DNA of 64,000 bases from Margaritispora aquatica (taxonomy: Eukaryota; Ascomycota; Leotiomycetes; Helotiales; Discinellaceae), in contig VJWN01000005.1 of assembly GCA_007644065.1 (NCBI GenBank), positions 1,488,001 through 1,552,000 of the forward strand, given 5' to 3'. The position numbers were made by a program, and so were the translations under genes. The notes beneath the pieces are model-generated. The model had not been told where the DNA came from. It did no database searches and worked only from the letters and a program-made list of their open reading frames with translations. Below are positions 57,943 through 64,000 of the stretch, in pieces (the first letter of the stretch is position 1; the number at the start of each line of letters is the position of its first letter).

Positions 57943-59893
57943 TCAAAAAGCTGGTATCATTCCCTCTTTGCTTATCATTAGATTCGTCGCTGATCTGGCT
58001 GCGGGTGCCTCGATTGGCAACAGCTTGGGGCTTGGAGCAAACTTGATCACCGAAGGGGACTTTACAGGTCGGTAAGGATACTCAACAAGCGGTTCGACCC
58101 AAGGATTGTACCATGCGATTTGCTTTCCCTTGGCTTTCATAAAAAGCGCAGTCTGGATTCCATATTCTTCCACATCGGCGAAGGGTAATCCCTCGAGCAG
58201 CATCAGTTGATCTGATACTTCTGTGGTGGCCTCGGAGAGCGTATCAGCAACTGGTGGATCGGGGTTGAAGAGACAATCTGGACTTGGTCTTCCTGTCTCT
58301 TTGCAAGTAGGACAGCGAGACTTGAAATTGCACCTCCATCCCTTAGGAGGCTTCGATGAATGCTCAAAGTTCCAGTATGGCACCTTATCAGGTTCTGCTG
58401 GTTCATCCACTTCTACTTCTGTCTCGTGCACCTGCCACTTGAAGTGTGAGGGAAATATATATCTACGCATGGGTCTTGATGGGATTGACCAGCGCTGTCG
58501 TGATTGTTCCATGATTCCGTGTAATGCTTTCAATCTGTGAATATTTATGACTGAGGGCTCACGACACCGTATCGCATGGCATAGTCGACCCTGACGATTT
58601 GAAGGATCAGCATAGCACATTTGGAAGCGTCTCAAAGTCAGAGGCCAAGAGTCGAGATAAAAGTGATTGATAGGCCATTCAAATGACAAGTCTCATGTGC
58701 TCTAGCTGCTTGTGGCAATAAATGATATTAGAGAAGGGGAAACTCACTGTAAGGTCAGCTCTTCTGGAGTAGAAATTTCCCTGCGAAGCCTGCATAGCAT
58801 CTTTAAATCGGCGCCTTTTGGTCAAATAATCTAAAGGCTTCGGCGTTTCACGGCCCTTCTCTCTTCCACATGTTATGCAGATCTCCTTCCTGAACCTAGG
58901 GTTATTTTGTTGATGGTTCCACTGGTAGAAAATACGATATGGTGGAAGATCCCAAGCTCCTCGGAAAAATCCCAGGCTCTCTTTCTCGTCCTTGTCTCCT
59001 TCGTCCTCACAGCTCGTCATCTTCTTGGCTTCCCACATTTCCGCACTATCTTTGAACATGTATTTTACGTAGCTTGAGCCACAATTCTTGAAATGGTTTG
59101 CAACAAGATCAAAGTTTCCAGTAGTGTCGAGAATTTCAGCGTTTTTAGGCATTTCCTGGAAGAATCTAGCCATGTGCAATTCAGCGTGGTTGATATCAGA
59201 CACCATGTCTAAGAGGCTCGTTAGACACGTCCCTAATCGCACACTTGTCTTCAGTCGCTGTTCGCTTGAATTATGGATAGGTAGAATGACAAAGTCCTTG
59301 CTTTTGACACAGAACTCCGGGATACGGAGCACCACATGCTCATATTCCGGGACTTCTGATAAAAGTTTCGTCCGAGTGACACATTGTGGTGCTACAAGTA
59401 ACAAAGACTCGAGGATTTTGCTTTGATTTTTGCCAAAATAAATATCCTCTGCAAATCCCTTTAACTTAGAAGCGCACTCTGGCTTGCGAGTTGCATGGGG
59501 AACCTCGTCGGAAAAGAGGCCGCTGTTCACTGTATAGCAAGTAAGACTACATTTCTTGAACTACCGACAATGTACCATGGGACAATAGGTGTACAAGCGC
59601 GACTTACATATTCTTCGGGTGGCCAATGCAGAGAATTTCCAGCTTCCCATTCGGTCGACTTCTACATCTTTTGGATGGAAGTATAGCTCCGGGATTAAGA
59701 CGTACTTCTTCTCACAAAATGGAATTTGATCGAACCGGGACGGTTTTTTTGAAAGAAAGACACTCGAGCGGGTAGGCATATCTTCCTCCTCAGTCGGACA
59801 GCTTGAAGAAATTCTTGTTGTTTCTGTAGTTTGAGAATTTCTAGACAAAGATGCGGCGAGCTTCTCGCTCGTCACGGGTGAAGATACAACCAT
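57943..59893 (-). CDS. Unknown protein with two cysteine motifs, three exons, about 606 aa (one junction uncertain)
   Basis: Exon 1 59608-59893 and exon 2 (from 59529) join in phase as RRILNSGLFSDEV. Exon 2 ends near 58748 at a good GTGAGT donor, but no acceptor then keeps exon 3 (58691-57943) in frame. A GTTTCC donor at 58743 with the acceptor before 58691 does, giving 607 codons. The alternative is a frameshift or two separate proteins. Cysteine motifs: EICITCGREKGRE at the end of exon 2, and GWRCNFKSRCPTCKETGRP in exon 3, each like half of a zinc site. The N-terminus is Ser/Thr-rich. The family is unknown. An acidic patch EDEGDKDEKE precedes the first motif. Function cannot be assigned. 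Confidence 0.55.
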
Positions 59894-60720
59894 TGTGTGC
59901 TAAGCTCAGATTTCGTGTTATTTGATATGCGCAGTGACGACAGCGTCCAGGAGCAAATAAATGTGCTACTCAGGTTCAGCACTTTGAGCATTCGTTTGAC
60001 GAGGATTAAACTCGCATATTTGAATATTCAGATGTATAAATCGATTACTCTTAGCAAAAATGCATATTTTGAATTCGTTACGAAGCTGTTGTGATGAACG
60101 GTCAATGTGTGTTTTCCAAAAAAGAGGAGCCAAGGCTGTTCGAGAATTCTCATGAAACGCAGCCAGGTGCTCTAAATAAGTCGAAGAAGAGCCCACTCTA
60201 TGACGTCGGTAAGTGTGTGCTGCTGCTCATGATGATGAATAGGGCGGGTTAAAGAAACATAGACTAACACCAGCGCGTCAGCCTAGAATCACTACATACT
60301 AAGGTATGACATACCCATTACGACTTTGCAAACTGCTAGTATAAACAAGATATAGTCTAACAGCACACTTGCCAAAACCTCAAAACCGAAGGTGTTGCTA
60401 AATTATAGATCTTTCTGACTTTGGGAGGTCAATTATCTTAAACTCCCGTTCAGTAGGCTCGGAAGGAACAAGGTGGAGGTTTCCAGATGCTCTGCGAGAA
60501 CCTATCTTGCCCTTGTCATTCTACAGCAATTTCTTGGAGATTCAGAAGTGCTGTTGTCGTATGTTGCGTTCTGAGAAAACGTGTTGCAACAAATGTTGAT
60601 TGCCGCGTTATGAAATGCAATCCATCAGACACAACAATAATACTTCGATTCAACATCTCATAGACCGGATCCACGCTACCTAAACTCCAATGAAAGTGCC
60701 AGGACACTTGAAACCCCCAC
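59894..60720. other. Intergenic, about 0.8 kb
   Basis: Noncoding between two minus-strand genes: the promoter of the cysteine-motif gene and the 3' region of the membrane-protein gene. No feature seen. Confidence 0.5.
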
Positions 60721-62382
60721 TCATAAACCATCAATCATAGTGCCTTCCAGCCTGCCCCGTTCCATAGTTCGGCGAATATGGTCGTCCTCCAGCCTTCTCG
60801 CATTTTGTCGACTCTCCTCCAATCGTTCCACGCCTTTCTCAATATTCTCGATATGGACAGATAACGGAATGTCAAGTCGATCTCGGAGAAGTTCTGGGGA
60901 TCCAACCCGCTCTCGAAGGTCTTCCAGCCCGGCACCCATTGCCTGCAAGCGTATGATAGTGCCGGAAACATGAGCATAAGCTGTTTTGCGATAGACTCCA
61001 ACTTCTTTGAGCAAATTAAGTTGCCTAGTCATCTTATTTAGCTTTCCACGATTACCACCAACCATGGTCCAAAGCTCGGACAAGACCTCTTCCTTCAGAG
61101 CTGCCGTATTCGCATTATCTCGAGTTGCGATGCCATGGATGACATCAAGACGGTCCTCTAAATTGGTCAACACCATCAAGATAGCCTGTGCCTCTGTGAT
61201 GAGCTTGAGAATCTCTTCTTCGACAATTCGGGTGTGTTGTATATACTGATCCAGTAGAATGTGCTCTGTAAATTTCACAGGCTGGAAAGGTGCGAGGATC
61301 TTGTTATTTATGAAGGCATTAATAGAACCTACCGACGCATCGCGTTGCTGTATTCCATCGAGTACTCGTGTAGTCCACCTAGTGGTTGCAATAACGGAAT
61401 CAACGGCTCGACCCACATGACTGTTGAATTTCTGTAGATCGTAAGATGCAATTCTGGCTGTTTCTATGAACCCATCAAATTCAAGTACAAGTTCATTCCT
61501 AGATTGGTTAGTCATCGTGTACGAATACTGAGTGCGTGAGCTAATAAGTACAGCTTACTTTGAACGCAGAGCGCTGTATTTGACTAACTGACGCAAGTCT
61601 CTGATAGACGCTTCACCCCGCTTCATGTCTAGTGGCAGTGAAACACCTCCAGCACTCTCTTCGAGTACTTCTTCGAATTTAGACTGCACCGACATCAACT
61701 GCTCGAACTCCACATTTTGTGCCTCGGGAATTTTCTTGAAGTCTCCCCCAGGAGGTGAGCAAAACGGCAAATCCAAGAGTGACGCGCCAGGAATACGGCA
61801 AAAGGGGGATAGCGAGGCATTGATTGATCTGGTAACAAGATTGCGTGCGATGACGAAAAAACCAAATAAGAGCCATATCGCAAGGAGATATGACAAAGGT
61901 CTCTTGAGAACCTTCAGCGCACCAACTAAGACGTCCAACAACCACGACATCATAGCTGTGATATGATCTACAGTGGAATCCAAAACGTCTTGAGTATTCG
62001 CAGTACGAGATTTAGGTTCTGGCATAGATTGCAATACCCTGTATCTCTTCTTGCTAGGAGGCCTCTCGTAGTTTCCCGTGTTGGCACTTGATCTGGTGCT
62101 TCTTCTGCGATCTACAGGTCTTTCAACGGATTGAACGAGTCGAGACCCCGTGCTTCTGCTCGAACGATCGGCTAATAATGCATCCATAGAGCCCATTGAA
62201 ATGGATGGCATAATGAGCTCTGGTTCTGGAGATCTATTGTTCCTTGGAGATCGACGAGGCGGGGTTGATGGAGCCTCATATTGCTCGAACTCTTCGTCCA
62301 AAGTATTGTCGTCAGGGCTGTCTTCACCCTCCTCTACCACCCAAGACTCTCCCAGCTGCATTCTACTATTTTCAGAAGTCAT
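60721..62382 (-). CDS. Membrane-anchored coiled-coil protein of unknown function, two exons, 533 aa
   Basis: Exons 61559-62382 and 60721-61498 join in phase (YSALRSKNELVLEFDGF) through a 60-bp intron. The frame is open further upstream but only from TTG; the ATG is 62382 (MTSENSRMQL). Residues 1-145 are acidic then basic, Ser/Pro-rich and disordered, with STPPRRSPRNNRSPEP. Two close hydrophobic stretches at about 157-190 (MMSWLLDVLVGALKVL and YLLAIWLLFGFFVIA) form a membrane hairpin or one long segment. The remaining about 310 residues are helical and coiled-coil. This layout fits fungal proteins of the inner nuclear or ER membrane, but I do not recognise the family. It is divergent from the ThrRS gene. 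Confidence 0.78.
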
Positions 62383-62808
62383 CTTGAACTTTAGTTTTGA
62401 CCCTCTAATCGATACTACCGAATCTTGCAGGTATGGTGGGGTACACTTAGGCAAGACGCATCTACTCTTATGGAGAGGAAAGAGACGAAGAGCTATCTTC
62501 AATAAGAGAAATACCGATGAATACGGTATTAATAGAATGCAAATGATGTAAAGAGAACAGCATGGCTCTTCAAGATCTGTTTTGAAGCAGCAAGCACGGA
62601 AAATCTGTCACTCGACATCTTGTTGTTTGTTGTTTTCGCCTCTGATATGCCCAAGTGGAACGTCATTCGCGCACGAAGCCTGTTGAGCGGCCGGTCGTGG
62701 CAGCAACCAGCATGCTGACAGGGATCTCATAGCCTCGTGATAATTTGTCCATTTTGGGAAAATAGCTCTACACCATCAACCTCACCTCGTGCAGCTGGAA
62801 TCGCCGTG
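62383..62808. promoter_or_regulatory. Shared divergent promoter of the membrane protein and ThrRS
   Basis: The 426 bp separating the two divergent ATGs. No TATA is obvious. An upstream ATG at 62648 (ATGCCCAAGTGG) precedes the ThrRS start in the same direction. Confidence 0.4.
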
Positions 62809-64000
62809 ATGCGCTCCTCGAGGGCCTTAAGACAGCTGACACCTCGACCAAGAGTGGCATATGCATCATCTCGAATACTGCAGCATATCTACAGAGGCTA
62901 CTGTGCAGCATGCGAACCAGCGACACCTACAGCTGTACCGGGAGCTGGTCGGACAAAACCAACAGCAAGCACCCTTTCTATACCACCTGCAGATCATAGA
63001 CAACTAGGAGTTGAACAAGAACTATTCACTACCTCAAAGTATAGCCCAGGATCACCTCTGTTTTTACCCAATGGCACGAAACTTTTCAACAAGTTGACGA
63101 ATTTCCTTCGAGCACAGTACGAACAGTTTGGATTTGAAGAGGTTATCACGCCTACAATATACAAAAAGTCATTATGGGAAAAGTCTGGGCACTGGGAGAA
63201 TTATGCGGACGATATGTATGCGGTTACAGGGAGGGGGGCATCGGGGCAGAAGGCAGAACGACAAGTGGGAGAGGATGAGGAGTATGGGTTGAAACCTATG
63301 AACTGCCCAGGACACTGCTTGATTTTTGGATCTTCTCAGAGGAGCTATCGCGATCTTCCTATACGATACGCAGATTTCAGCCCTTTACACCGGAATGAGG
63401 TCCACGGCGCTTTGAGTGGTCTGACGCGAGTTCGCAGATTCCACCAAGACGATGGACATATATTCTGTCGACCATTCCAAATCAGACAGGAGATTAGTCA
63501 AACACTGGAATTTGTCAAGATGACATACCGTGTGTTAGGACTGGGTCCGTACAGATTGGCTCTCTCAACCCGGCCGAAGGAGAATTTCATCGGGACCCTT
63601 GAGGAATGGGAGAATGCTGAGACGGCCCTCAGACAATCATTAGAAGCAAGTGGTCTGCCATGGACTCTTAATGAGGGAGATGGCGCTTTCTATGGCCCTA
63701 AGATTGATATCATTCTAAAGGACACCGATGGGAAGGAGCACCAGACAGCGACAATACAGCTTGATTTCCAGCTTCCCAAGCGATTTGGACTGAGCTACCA
63801 AGCTCCCGCACCAGAATCTGAACGGACAGGCTTGCCAGTGACGGATCCCAAGCAGCTTGAAGTTCATGGACCTGTTACCCCAGTTCTTATTCACAGGGCT
63901 GTTCTTGGCTCGGTCGAGAGAATCATGGCATTATTAATAGAGCATTACAATGGTAAATGGCCATTCTGGCTCCACCCACGGCAAGTGACCATCCTTACGG
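62809..64000 (+). CDS. Mitochondrial threonyl-tRNA synthetase, partial (3' end beyond window)
   Basis: An uninterrupted frame from the ATG at 62809 to the right edge (397 codons visible). The N-terminus MRSSRALRQLTPRPRVAYAS is Arg/Ser-rich without acids, a typical mitochondrial targeting peptide. The class II catalytic core begins at about residue 80. Present are LKPMNCPGHC (zinc/threonine site), motif 2 in VRRFHQDDGHIFCRP, and the motif 3 region LEVHGPVTPVLIHRAVLGSVERI. The visible end HPRQVTILT enters the anticodon-binding domain. The N-terminal editing domain of cytosolic ThrRS is absent, as in yeast mitochondrial Mst1, the probable counterpart. It charges mitochondrial tRNA-Thr in the matrix. 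It could be missed by gene callers here because the stop lies outside the window. Confidence 0.93.
   Translation, partial: MRSSRALRQLTPRPRVAYASSRILQHIYRGYCAACEPATPTAVPGAGRTKPTASTLSIPPADHRQLGVEQELFTTSKYSPGSPLFLPNGTKLFNKLTNFLRAQYEQFGFEEVITPTIYKKSLWEKSGHWENYADDMYAVTGRGASGQKAERQVGEDEEYGLKPMNCPGHCLIFGSSQRSYRDLPIRYADFSPLHRNEVHGALSGLTRVRRFHQDDGHIFCRPFQIRQEISQTLEFVKMTYRVLGLGPYRLALSTRPKENFIGTLEEWENAETALRQSLEASGLPWTLNEGDGAFYGPKIDIILKDTDGKEHQTATIQLDFQLPKRFGLSYQAPAPESERTGLPVTDPKQLEVHGPVTPVLIHRAVLGSVERIMALLIEHYNGKWPFWLHPRQVTILT

Overview
This window is nuclear DNA of a filamentous ascomycete (Pezizomycotina). The evidence is many genes with short 45-65 bp GT-AG introns and CTRAY-type branch sites, proteins of typical fungal families (Zn2Cys6 factor, CYP53-type P450, DHA2 transporter, 2EXR protein, fungal IQGAP, proteinase K-like S8 protease), AT-leaning intergenic DNA, and no operons. 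The style of the proteins suggests Leotiomycetes (Helotiales-like), but this is an impression and cannot be proven from the window. I resolved 22 protein-coding loci by following splice signals and reading phase. Many long open frames begin at GTG, TTG or CTG; in those cases I took the first plausible ATG.

Layout. 1-4437: the 5' end of an unknown gene and a large unknown six-exon gene, both minus. 6564-9978: a zinc alcohol dehydrogenase convergent with a ZIP metal transporter. 12157-17965: a disordered protein, a Golgi-type O-fucosyltransferase-like enzyme, and a MATE-type transporter interrupted by an in-frame stop codon. 20663-24691: a secreted subtilase convergent with a Ser/Thr-rich GPI-anchored protein. 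25232-32903: a housekeeping block, with IQGAP (cytokinesis) divergent from IMP dehydrogenase (GTP synthesis). 33573-34445: a protein with a textbook N-myristoylation/palmitoylation start and a PPxY motif. 35402-39565: a Zn2Cys6 transcription factor followed by a CYP53-type (benzoate 4-hydroxylase-like) P450 that has lost one base just before its heme-binding end. 40805-44339: a small coiled-coil protein and an ankyrin-repeat protein with a STAND-like N-terminal domain. 46624-50472: a DHA2 drug exporter, with an array of about eight TATAAAA units in its upstream DNA, convergent with a 2EXR protein. 51246-59893: a run of minus-strand genes of unknown function, two of which carry a small Cys/His cluster. 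60721-64000: a membrane/coiled-coil protein divergent from mitochondrial threonyl-tRNA synthetase, which runs off the right edge.

How the genes relate. Most neighbours are unrelated. The plausible functional links are the C6 factor with the P450 (a possible aromatic-acid catabolism pair, inferred from adjacency only) and the divergent pairs IQGAP/IMPDH and membrane protein/ThrRS, which share compact promoters. Two genes for detoxification-type functions (the MATE transporter and the P450) each carry a single disabling lesion in otherwise intact sequence. Noncoding DNA repeatedly holds short TACCT/AGGTA palindromes, one 11-bp hairpin, and several tandem repeats. I saw no tRNA or rRNA genes, CRISPR arrays or intact transposons.
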